Below, piece after piece: positions 12,401 through 24,400 of a stretch of DNA of 64,000 nucleotides (positions within the stretch are counted from its first letter, which is position 1; every line of letters starts with the position of its first letter). The position numbers were made by a program, and so were the translations under genes. Where the stretch lies: positions 252,154-316,153 of the forward strand of contig NMRA01000195.1 in assembly GCA_002633005.1 (NCBI GenBank). The letters run 5' to 3'. The notes under the pieces are model-generated. The model saw nothing but the letters and a program-made list of their open reading frames with translations. It searched no databases and was not told where the DNA came from. Origin of the DNA: Phoronis australis (Eukaryota > Phoronida > Phoronidae).

Positions 12401-15400
12401 TTATATATGTTGCCATTTTCATTCTTGGTTAAGGCATCTACAATCTACAATACCTTTCAAGCATTTACAGAATTGGTTAGAAGTTTCTTCCACTGCTGGC
12501 TATGCTCCCAGTGGTCTTAGCTCCACAAGGCATTATGTGTATGTAGGATTCATACCTTAGTGCAACTCCAAACTGGTGTTTCAGAGCTGTAACTTCATGA
12601 TTTTCATCTTTTTTTAAAAACATCAAAAGCGAAATAAATGTCATTATTTTAATATAGTGTTGTGCCACAAGAATATGCCCATTTAATTGTTTTGAGTTTG
12701 CGCTCATTTCATTGTTTTCAATGCGCGTTTTAACGTTTTAATATGGAACAGCAGTGACAGCTGTTGCCAAAATGTAAATCACAGATGTGTGTTTTTCTTT
12801 TTTTGTAACTGCAGCTCTGATGACTTATTTTACACAATATTAAAGCAAATTAAAATGATATGACAAACTTTATAACATTGATTTGGCTTGAGATCACCAA
12901 AAACATAGTGCACACATCGTTTAACCAATATCTCTGATATTTCTTTGGTAGCTACTTGGCTGATTTCGTTAATTCAGATGTAAAAGTCTGGGTCTACACA
13001 TTTTTTGTAAAAAATCTCATTACAGAAGGCTGTATTTTAAACTTGGATGTAAAAACCTTGGTCACTACGCATTTTTTGTAAAAAAATCTGTGTTTGGGGG
13101 GGTTGCTGGTGAACGGTCCTGGTGGTGGGGGTTTACGCGTCGGAATCGAGGACACCCTGGAATATTGGGAACCCATTTTGGACACCCTATTTTCGAAATC
13201 CTGGATAAAGGCCTGGCTGCAACCCACTTTAAAACATCATAACTTCTTCAGTTTTTAATCTAGAAGCATAATTTTAGCATTCACATGCTCATAAGACTTA
13301 AAGAAATTATTCTGTGATGTCTGTTTTGCCAGCATACCTTCACACATTTTTTAAATTATCGTCTTTGAAGTTTTTTCCAACTTATTCACTGTTGGTAACC
13401 TGTAAAGTGATGTCAGGACACCTACTGGTGATTGTGTGTCCATTTGCAGGGGTAGAAATGGTCAAAACACCTGCCTTTGAAGTGATAGGTATCGGGTTCA
13501 AAACTTTGAATTGTGTGATTATCCATTATGCTGTCCCACTAATATTAGCGACAAATGTCAGACACCAACTCCCTGGCTAATTGAGTTCTGGCTAGCTTGC
13601 ATAAATGGCTTGGGCTTTCACCTGGTTTTAACTGCTGGGGGTTGGGGTTGCCTGTACAGCAGTAGTACGGAGACTCTCCTTTTTGAAGTCAGATGTTTTG
13701 TCCTTTGGTTGGGCTAGTAAACTTCTCTGATTGTTGAGAGATTGTGGTTGGTCCTCACTCCATGACTGATGAAAACCTTGGTATGTTTTTCTGAAAGAGC
13801 TCTCATATGGAAGGGAAGCACTTATCCTGTCTTTGTGAAATGGGATGTAATCTAGAAAACTGATTGTCCAGAATGCCTGGCTACTTATAGTGGTGAGACT
13901 TCTCGCAATCTAAGCGCTAGAATTAAGGGACACTGGTGCAAAACTCTTGGTACTCTTACAGCAGTGGGGAACCACTGTGTTACGACTGCACGGTATTTCC
14001 TGGGGTGATGTAGCTGTCGCTGCCAGGGAGGATAAATATTTTCATGAGCAGAAAAATCTGTGAGGCAATTGAGATTGGAGATGTGATCTTCCTACTATAC
14101 TATTTACAACCTCTTACAGTATTGCGTAGTGGCCAATAGGTGTCTCACATGGCTTCCACCTTATGGGAGAGGGCGGGAAATTTCCCAATCAATTGACACT
14201 GAAGAAGGTCCCGAAAGCTATATGTCAACGAGACTCCGAAAAAAGAACGATTCATCACTAGTTATATTTTCTCTTTGGTACTTTTGAGCTGAAAACATTT
14301 TTAGGCTTAAGTCTGGCTTTATATTCACCTGTTAACTTCAGGTGTTGGAGAACCATCCTCGAGTGCCGATGAGCTACAAAGAAATTCTTAATGCCATTCA
14401 AGAAGGAAATCTAAAGGACGTGAGGTAAGTACTAATAATTGTATATACACATCGTATAATACTGCTATTGGTAACTACTGTAGTTGTGTCATTAGCATCA
14501 TCGCAAAAGCATGTTAGTCTCCAATTCTTAGTCAATTTTATGTGGGTGGCAATTTATTTCTATAAGTGCTCATCGCTGCAACAAGTCTGCATTTTGCCAT
14601 GGCAGATTTCGCACCATCCAATTTCACTGGTTCCGGCAGTAGAAGTAGAATCCACTGCAGGTACTATCTAGTAAGCCTAAAGTTGAGCGAGCTGAGGTTC
14701 AGAAAAAAGACTTCTAACGACCTGATAAGTGACTCACCGAAGGCGACCCGCTGCTGAAGCGCGCACACTATATTTGACTTCAGCACCATCTATTCATCAA
14801 CGGAATACCTGAGTCCACATGTAGCGTTTGTCGGTGTCTACATTTTCAAAGCACAATTATGCCATTAATGTATGTCATAGGACTAAGAAACTGATCTCAT
14901 TGTGTGAAGCGCTCTTCTTAATGGGGTAAATTATTTTCTGCTCAATTTAAAGCACCAATTACTTTCAAAAAATAGCAAAATGTGTTGATTTGCCTTTTGA
15001 CCCTTTCTGGTGAAGTCTTCATGCTGTGTTACTAATATGTGGTTTTCATAGTCACTACATTTCATACGTCACTCTCTATTTTCTAGTGGCACTACCCCAC
15101 TAGCCTGTCTCAATGCCTGTCTACACACCTATTCAAAAGGAAGTGAGAGTTTGTTCTACAAGGTAGCTGGACGCGTTGGTGTTTATGGATTGAAGGTTAG
15201 TTTTATTGTGTCAGTTAGCACCGAGGCATTGTGCAGGTCATGGCTTGTGTCTGCTGTATTTGTCCAGATTAACATTGCTTGTGGCTTGTGTCTGCAATAC
15301 TTGTCCAGGTTAACATTGCTTGTGGCTTGTGTCTACTATACTTGTACAGGTTAACACCCAATTGCAGTGAAATCCCATCTCTAGTTTGTCAAGTTTTTAC

Positions 15401-18400
15401 TTTACAACACTTTTTTGGCTATACCCTCAGGGATGTTCCTGGACCACTCCTTTGCACCATTAGCGCATTAAAAAATAAAAGGGCACAAGCACATTGCCCC
15501 AGGGGGTGCATCTTTTAAAACGCAACATTCTAATCAACTTATAGCCAGTTGGGTAATATATAAGGTTGCAGATTTCACTAAAATGAGACCAAGTTAACAG
15601 GCCATTTAGGTTTTCCAATATTTGATCGTAAATTACCATAAAAAAATGAAACTTTTACACAAACATGACACTTTCCTTATTTAGATTGCCCGTGGGACTT
15701 CCGGCAGTTTCATATGATACAACTATAATTACACTAAGTCTACTCGGCACAACTTTTTAAGAAAAGGCACATTTTTTATTGTCAGGTGCATCATATGTGG
15801 CATTGATGGGGATTGACTGAGTATTGCAAAACATTAAGATATGTAATACTGTTTGCCTTAGGTTTGATTTGAATAACTTGCAAGTTGTAGGTGAAGACTT
15901 TTCTCTTAATTTTGTTTCACTCATTTGGAGTTCAATATTGAGGTACAGAATAACTTTCAATTGTGTTCTCTCACCCAAGATCCACACACGTAGAGTCAGT
16001 TGTTATTCATTATTTGTTGGCAACTGTCTTTCAATGACCTTTCTAGTTGACCTTGTCTGGAGTTGGTGTTGTTGATTGATGACATCATACAAACCATTGC
16101 TCATGTCACCTACTTTGCAGTAGTTGTAAAAAATGTCAATCATCTAGCGTTGTCAAACTGATAGTAGAGAGAGGGAAGGTTGGAGTCGGGGAGGGAGGGG
16201 GTAAGGAGAGAGGGAGAGGGGAAGGAGGATGGGAGGGGTAAGGAGAGAGGGAGGGGATAAGGGGAGGAGAGAGGGAGGGGGGAAGGAGGGAGAGAGATGT
16301 TGCTGTAACAGCTTCAAAGAAATTAGAAAATAATTAGTTATAAATTATTAAATATTAAGTGTTGATTTTAGGTGTAATATTTGCTGATTATTAGGCAACA
16401 TTTTTTTAAATGCGTGTCCTTAATTTCAGTGTGACATACCAGATGGAGCTGTGTTACTGGAGGTAGATGACGAGGGGACGATCGATCTCCAGCTTGACGA
16501 GGAAGGGGAGATGTTGGAGAAGCCACGTGAGAGATCGTCGAGGGAGCGAAAGAAGGAAAAAGGTAGTAGATGATCGAGGTGGAATTCACTGAGTCAGTTG
16601 TTGGTCAGTGTGTCGATAGAAGTGCAATGTGTTTGTGGAAGCATGGTGTGTTGATTGGGAACCAGTGTGTCAATTGTTGCTCAGTGTGTCGGTAGAAGTG
16701 TAGTGTGTTTGTGGAAGCATGGTGTGTTGATTGGGAACCATTGTGTCAGTTGTTGGTCAGTGTGTTGGTAGAAGTGCAGTGTGTTTGTGGAAGCATGGAG
16801 TGTCAATTGGGAACCAATGTGTCAGTTGTTGGTCAGTGTGTCATTAGAAGTGCAGTGTGTTTGTGGAAGCATGGTGTATCGATTGGGAACCAGTGTGTCA
16901 GTTGAAGCTCAGTGTTCCACTTAATGCTCAGTGTGCCTGATGAAGCTCGGTCTGTTTGTTGAAGGTAGGGTCTGTGGACTGGAACTTGGTCTGTGGACTG
17001 AAACTTGGTCTGTGGACTGGAACTTGGTCTGTTGAATGGAGCTCGGTCTGTCGAATGGAGCTCGGTCTGTTGACTGGAGCTTGGTCTCTCGATTGGAGCT
17101 TGGTCTCTCGATTGGAGCTTGGTCTGTCGAATAGAGTTCGGTCTGTCAGTTAGAACTCAAACTATCAGAGTTCAGTGTGCTGGTTGGAGCTGGGTCTGTC
17201 GGTCAGTATTTGATCTGTCATTTGTAGTTAAGTGAGGTGGGTGTCATTGCAAAAGTGCATCGTCCTGGAAAGTCTGGAGATATCAGGTGGTTCTTGTTAC
17301 TGGGTTATTATCTCTCAGTTGAAGTTGAGTGTGCCATCAGTTAATATTCATTAATCACACACAGTATCTTCAGAATGATACTGTTCCTTTTTGCTTCTGG
17401 TATATTTTTTCTTCATTGCAATTCTTTTTAGATCTTTCCTGAAATTTTTTTCAGTTGATGAAATTAAGACATTTGAAAAAAATCTCAATAAATATAAATA
17501 TGAAGACAGGAGGGTTTGATTTTTTTTGCTTGAGTGGTTGTATTGTAAAGCTTTTGCCAAAGAAATTAGGTAGCAACTTAGCATGCATTTGGAAAATGGC
17601 AAAGTTTTAACATTTTCGTCCTAGATTAAACAATTCTCAACATGCTGATTAGCCACGTCATTGTTCTTGTTGCAGTAAACTATGTTCGGTTGCCTGATGG
17701 TCATCCGACCATGCCTGCTGAAGACACTTTGTCACTGAATCTCAATGAGAAGCCAGCAAAGGTGGAGACAAAGAAAGATAACAAGGACACTGGGGCAGCC
17801 AGTAAGAAGAAGAATTCTGCAGGGAGTCAGATGTTGTCGAAGCAAGTAGCTAATGGGACTGTCACCAGTGCCACTAAGCGAAAAGCTTTGAAGCTTGCCA
17901 TCAAGAAGAAAAAAGGTAAGGGCTGTTCCAGCAAAATCTGTATGGGAGGGGGGAAGGCACTTTTATTTCGTACCCACCGCCCATATTTTTCATTTATTTC
18001 TCCAACCCATGACCCATAATTTTTTAATTATTTTTAATAGGTTAAAATATAAAATCTAACACTTGCAAACAAATTGCCTCCAGGAGGACCTATTAAGAAC
18101 TTAGATGATTGACAGACAAGAACTAGTTGTCTTGTCCAACATTATCAAAAACTAAAACAGCCTGTGAGCAATACTTATGGCAGCCACCAGGTGTCTCTGT
18201 TCACCATGTGTCTATAATTTCAATGAATCTCAAACTGTCTCCACGAACTCTTTTATACTTCTATGTCAAGTGAATATTGGAACTTGTTTATCTTACTCCT
18301 CATACTTTTTATTTAAAAATCGTCAATTTTCTTATATGTTTTAACACCAGTTTAGTGTTGCATAACTTTTCAATTCAGTAGGACTGCAGACAAACAGTTG

Positions 18401-21400
18401 GCTCAAATCAAGTTGCCCATGACTTGATTAATGGCTTAGTGAACATATTGCACTCTGTTCACTGGCAAATTGGCCTTTTTTGAATTGGGATAAGTTAGGA
18501 TATGTGCCAATTGCATTTTTTGAGTTTTAATTTCTTTGAAGATGTGTTCGGCTGAAGTAACCATCCTGTCAACATTAACAGGTCAAAAAATACCACCCAT
18601 TTTTAATGCATCACTTCTTACAGGAACGACCACCCATAAATTGATTTTTTTTTCTGAAGACCACCACCCATGAATTTTTATTTCTACTGCCGTCCCCCCC
18701 TCCCACACGGATTTTACTGGAACAGCCCTAAGTCAAAGTACTTGTTTTAAAGTGGCTTTAAAGTCACTTTTTGTGTCTTAACATGGGTATGCTAATTGAA
18801 CTCTTCATCTTTGGCTTAGCAAAAATTTTGGGAAGCACGTTTTCTTTCGATTAATTAAGACTGCTTGTTGAGAAGCATTTTGTGAAGTGAGGATGTGTTG
18901 TCTGTTGTATAGTGTAGCACATTTATTTTCTCATTGTCAAACTATGTTGTTTAGCTGTCGCCAAGACGACTAAATCTAAACAGAATGCCAAGGACAGCAG
19001 GTCAAAGGACTCTGGCTCGACCGTATCCTCGGCTTCTGATCAAACGGACAGTTCTGACTCGGTTTTCACCAACAAACCTGCCACCACCAAGCCAAGCTCT
19101 CTGAAGGACTATTTGTCTGGAATACCTGGCTTCAGTTTGAAGGTAGACTCCAATATCACTGTTTCTTCACATGGTTCACAGTTGTTCAGTGTATTTGAAC
19201 CATTTCTAGCTTAGTCACTTTTATAAGTATTCAGCGTTCATGTATAGATTGTCATTTTGTCTGTTGTAGTTAACGGTATTTGATTTGTTGGTAAACCCAT
19301 TTTATCTATGTGTAATAGATTTTCAACTAAAATGTTGATGCATCCGGTTTCTAACAAAAAAGCCCACCTGTAAACCATTGACAGTTATTTTTTGATTGTG
19401 ACCCTCACTGTCGTCATCTCTATTAAAGTGTTCACTAGGATAATTTATTCTATTCTTACCATTGAAATCATTTTGCATTGCACTTTGATTCATGGCACTG
19501 GTGTTCTTGTACTGAAAATTTGTTTACTTAATACTGAAATTGAAATAACGATAATTGTTTTCTGCAATGTGTTGAGTGATAGTGAGTCCATCTCAGTTTG
19601 ATTAAGGGTGTCCTCAGGTTTTTTAAAACAGAAAATGTTGTGGCTTGCAGTTTTCAGAATGATTCCATCTATCTGTAGTTGAATTCTTTGAGTGGTAATA
19701 ACCACTTACAGGGGTCAGGGATTTCGAGAACCAGTTATGTGTCAGTTATTGAGTTGAGAAAATGGTTTTTAAAGTGAGGGACCCCTGGAATTGACTATTA
19801 CCTCTTTAACTATAGGTCAGTTGTCTTGAAAATGATCTTTATTGACTGAATGCTGTAGGCTACCCGTCACCAATACTATACAGTTGAAAGCAGTTTGTGT
19901 GTCTTAAATCCCCTGACATGAACCTTCTTCAAGTGTAAAATGTTGCCCTGTGTAGTTACGGTGAGCTATGACAGTGTGGCATGCGGGTGAAATCAATGAC
20001 CCTTGTGGTCTGACAGAACTGCACAATTAAATAAAATGATCAGCATATGGTGCCATCTTTTGGAGCAAGTTACATTTACCAATAATCAATTTGCCTATGC
20101 ACGTTGTGTATTGCAGCCAAGAAAACGTAGTAACAAGAAGCTAAGTGCAAATGCCCAAATAGAGCAGACAAAGGATGGCTGCATAGACCTAGAGACTCCT
20201 AACTCTATACTCGTCAACACTAATTTAAGAGTAAGTGTACCTGCAGGTAATCCGTGCTAGTTTTTTTTTTGTGTACAGCAACCATTTTGCAAGGTTTACT
20301 GTTTAGGCCAAAATCAATTATTAATGTAATTATTGTCAATGCACAACAAAGTTCTGTACTCTCCGTGTTTTATTTTTTGTTTCTGTTGACATGACTCCCT
20401 CTAAAGGACATTTATCCAAATATTCCTGAACCACATGGTTTGGTTTTGACTTTTCAAGATTCTGACAANNNNNNNNNNNNNNNNNNNNNNNNNNNNNNNN
20501 NNNNNNNNNNNNNNNNNNNNNNNNNNNNNNNNNNNNNNNNNNNNNNNNNNNNNNNNNNNNNNNNNNNNNNNNNNNNNNNNNNNNNNNNNNNNNNNNNNNN
20601 NNNNNNNNNNNNNNNNNNNNNNNNNNNNNNNNNNNNNNNNNNNNNNNNNNNNNNNNNNNNNNNNNNNNNNNNNNNNNNNNNNNNNNNNNNNNNNNNNNNN
20701 NNNNNNNNNNNNNNNNNNNNNNNNNNNNNNNNNNNNNNNNNNNNNNNNNNNNNNNNNNNNNNNNNNNNNNNNNNNNNNNNNNNNNNNNNNNNNNNNNNNN
20801 NNNNNNNNNNNNNNNNNNNNNNNNNNNNNNNNNNNNNNNNNNNNNNNNNNNNNNNNNNNNNNNNNNNNNNNNNNNNNNNNNNNNNNNNNNNNNNNNNNNN
20901 NNNNNNNNNNNNNNNNNNNNNNNNNNNNNNNNNNNNNNNNNNNNNNNNNNNNNNNNNNNNNNNNNNNNNNNNNNNNNNNNNNNNNNNNNNNNNNNNNNNN
21001 NNNNNNNNNNNNNNNNNNNNNNNNNNNNNNNNNNNNNNNNNNNNNNNNNNNNNNNGGAGGGAGGGGTTAAGGAGAGAGGGAGATGCTGCTGTAACAGCTC
21101 CAAAGAAATTAGAAGATAATTAGTTATGAATAAAATATTAAGTGCTGATTTTGGGTGTAATATTTGCTGATTTTTAGGCACCAAAATTTTTTTAAATGCG
21201 TGCCCTTAATTTCAGTGTGACATACCGGATGGAGCTGTGTTACTGGAGGTAGATGACGAGGGGACGATTGATCTCCAGCTTGACGAGGAAGGGGAGATGT
21301 TGGAGAAGCCACGTGAGAGATCGTCGAGGGAGCGGAAGAAGGAAAAAGGTAGCAGATGATCGAGGTGGAATTCACTGTGTCAGTTTTTGGTCAGTGTGTC

Positions 21401-24400
21401 GGTAGAAGTGTAGTGTGTTTGTGGAAGCATGGTGTGTTGATTGGGAACCAGTGTGTCAATTGTTGCTCAGTGTGTCGTTAGAAGTGTAGTGTATTTGTGG
21501 AAGCATGGTGTGTTGATTGGGAACCAGTGTGTCAGTTGGAGCTCAGTGTTCCACTTAATGCTCAGTGTGCCTGATGAAGCTCGGTCTGTTTGTTGAAGGT
21601 AGGGTCTGTGGACTGGAACTTGGTCTGTGGACTGGAACTTGGTCCGTTGAATGGAGCTCGGTCTGTCGAATGGAGCTCGGTCTGTTGACTGGAGCTTGGT
21701 CTCTTGATTGGAGCTTGGTCTGTCGAATAGAGTTCGTCCGTCAGTTAGAACTCAAACTATCAGAGTTCAGTGTGCCGTTTGGAGCTGGGTCTTTCGGTCA
21801 GTATTTGATCTGTCATTTCGAGTTAAGTGAGGTGGGTGTCATTGCAAATGTGCATCGTTCTGGAAAGTCTGGAGATATCAGTTGGTTCTTGTCTCTGGGT
21901 TATTATCTGTCAGTTGAAGTTGAGTGTGCCATCAGTTAATATTCATTAATCACACACAGTAACTTCAGAAAGATACTGTTCCTTTTTGCTTCTGGTATAT
22001 TTTTTCTTCATTGCAATTCTTTTTAGATCTTTCCTGAAATTGTTTTCAGTTGAAGAAATTAAGACATTTGAAAAAAATATCAATAAATATAAATATGAAG
22101 ACAGAAGGGTTTGATTTTTTTGCTTGAGGAAGCTTTTGCCAAAGAAATTAGGTAGCAATTTAGCATGCATTTGGAAAATGGCAAAGTTTTAACATTTTCG
22201 TCCAAGATTAAACAATTCTCATCATGCTGATTAGCCATGTCATTGTTCTTGTTGCAGTAAACTATGTCCGGTTGCCTGATGGTCATCCGACCATGCCTGC
22301 TGAAGACACTTTGTCACTGAATCTCAATGAGAAGCCAGCGAAGGTGGAGACAAAGAAAGATAACAAGGACACTGGGGCAGCCAGTAAGAAGAAGAATTCT
22401 ACAGGGAGTCAGATGTTGTCGAAGCAAGTAGCTAATGGAACTGTCACCAGTGCCACTAAACGAAAAGCTTTGAAGCTTGCCATCAAGAAGAAAAAAGGTA
22501 AGTCAAAGTACTTGTTTTAAAGTGGCTTCAAAGTCACTTTTTGTGTCTTAACATGGGTATGCTAATTGAACTCTTCATCTTTGGCTTAGCAAAAATTTTG
22601 GGAAGCACATTTTCTTTCGATTAATTAAGACTGCTTGTTGAGAAACATTTTGTGAAGTGAGGATGTGTTGTCTGTTGTATAGTATAGCACATTTATTTTC
22701 TCATTATCAAACTATGTTGTTTAGCTGTCGCCAAGACGACTAAATCTAAGCAGAATGCCAAGGACAGCAGGTCAAAGGACTCTGGCTCGACCGTATCCTC
22801 GGCTTCTGATCAGACAGACAGTTCTGACTCAGTTTTTACCAACAAACCAGCCACCACCAAGCCAAGCTCTCTGAAGGACTATCTGTCTGGAATACCTGGC
22901 TTCAGTTTGAAGGTAGACTCCAATATCACTGTTTCTTGACATGGTTCACAGTTGTTCATTGTATTTGAACCATTTCTAGCCTTTTCACTTTTATAAGTAT
23001 TCAGCGTTCATGTATAGATTGTCATTTTGTCTGTTGTAGTTATTTGATTTGTTGGTAAAACCCATTTTATCTGTGTGTAATAGATGTTCAACTAAAATGT
23101 TGATGCACCCCGTTTCTAACAAAAAAGCCGACCTGTAAATCATTGACAATTATTTTTTGATTGTGACCCTCACTGTCGTCATCTCTATTAAAGTGTTCAC
23201 TAGGATAATTTATTCTATTCTTTCCATTGAAATCGTTTTGCATTGCACTTTGATTCATGGCACTGATGTTCTTGTACTGAAAATTTGTTTACTTAATACT
23301 GAAATTGAAATAACGATAATTTGTTTTCTGCAATGTGTTGTATGCTGAGTGCTAGTGAGCCCATCTCATTTTGATTAAGGGTGTCCTCAGTTTTTTTTTT
23401 AAACAGAAAATGTAGTGACTTGTAGTTTTCGGAATGATTCCCTCTATCTGTAGTTGAACTCTTTGAGTGGTAATAACCACTTACTGGGGTCAGGGATTTC
23501 GAGAACCAGTTATGTGTCTGTTATTAAGTTGAGAAAATGGTTTTTAAAGTGAGGGACCCCTGGAATTGACTATTACCTCTTTAACTATAGGTCAGTTGTC
23601 TTGGAAATGATCTTTATTGACTGAATGCTGTAGGCTACCCGTCACCAATACTATACAGTTGAAAGCAGTTTTGTGTGTCTTAAATCCCCTGACGTGAACC
23701 TTCTTCAAGTGTAAAATGTTGCCCTGTGTAGTTACGGTGAGCTATGACAGTATGGCATGCGGGTGAAATCAATGACCCTAGTGGTCTGACACGGAACTGC
23801 ACAAAAAATAAAATGATCAGCATATAGCGCCATCTTTTGGAGCAAGTTACATTTACCAATGATCAATTTGCCGTTGCACGTTGTGTATTGCAGCCAAGAA
23901 AACGTAGTAACAAGAAGCTAAGTGCCAATGCCCAAATAGAGCAGACAAAGGATGGCTGCATAGACCTAGAGACTCCTAACTCTATACTCGTCAACACTAA
24001 TTTAAGAGTAAGTGTACCTGCAGGTAATCCGTGCTAGTTTTTTTGTGTACAGCAACCATTGTGTAAGGTTTACTGTTTAGGCCAAAATCAATTATTAATG
24101 TAATTATTGTCAATGTACAACTAAGTTCTGTACTCTCTGTGTTTTATTTTTTGTTTCTGTTGACATGAATCCCTCTAAAGGACATTTATCCAAATATTCC
24201 TGAACCACATGGTTTGGTTTTGACTTTTCAAGATTCTGACAATTGCTTACCATGTTGAAGTCACGGTCGTTAAACATGTTTTTCAGTTTTGTGAGATATT
24301 GTTGAGTAACGATCAATTGGGGACTTGCACATAAGTTTGACTGCTTGGATCTGGTTGATCCTTTCTGTTTATGACAGTAGTCGGGTGCTGGTGCAAGTGA

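Larger units (their letters stand above)
16230..24242. repeat. Tandem large duplication, 16230-20468 and 21056-24242
   Basis: The two segments align end to end. The main differences are the 809-bp MITE (copy 1 only), fewer minisatellite units in copy 2, and roughly 2-3 percent scattered substitutions. Copy 1 stops at the N gap at the sequence 'gattctgacaa', which copy 2 carries through into unique sequence. Confidence 0.92.

Noticed and set aside
16705-17153. Open frames rich in Val, Cys, Trp, Leu and Gly in ASXL intron 4
   Set aside because: They are translations of the composite minisatellite, shift with unit number and are not conserved between the two copies.
20336-21184. Long open frames of 227-282 codons on both strands
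   Set aside because: They run through the 587 N and contain almost only undetermined residues.
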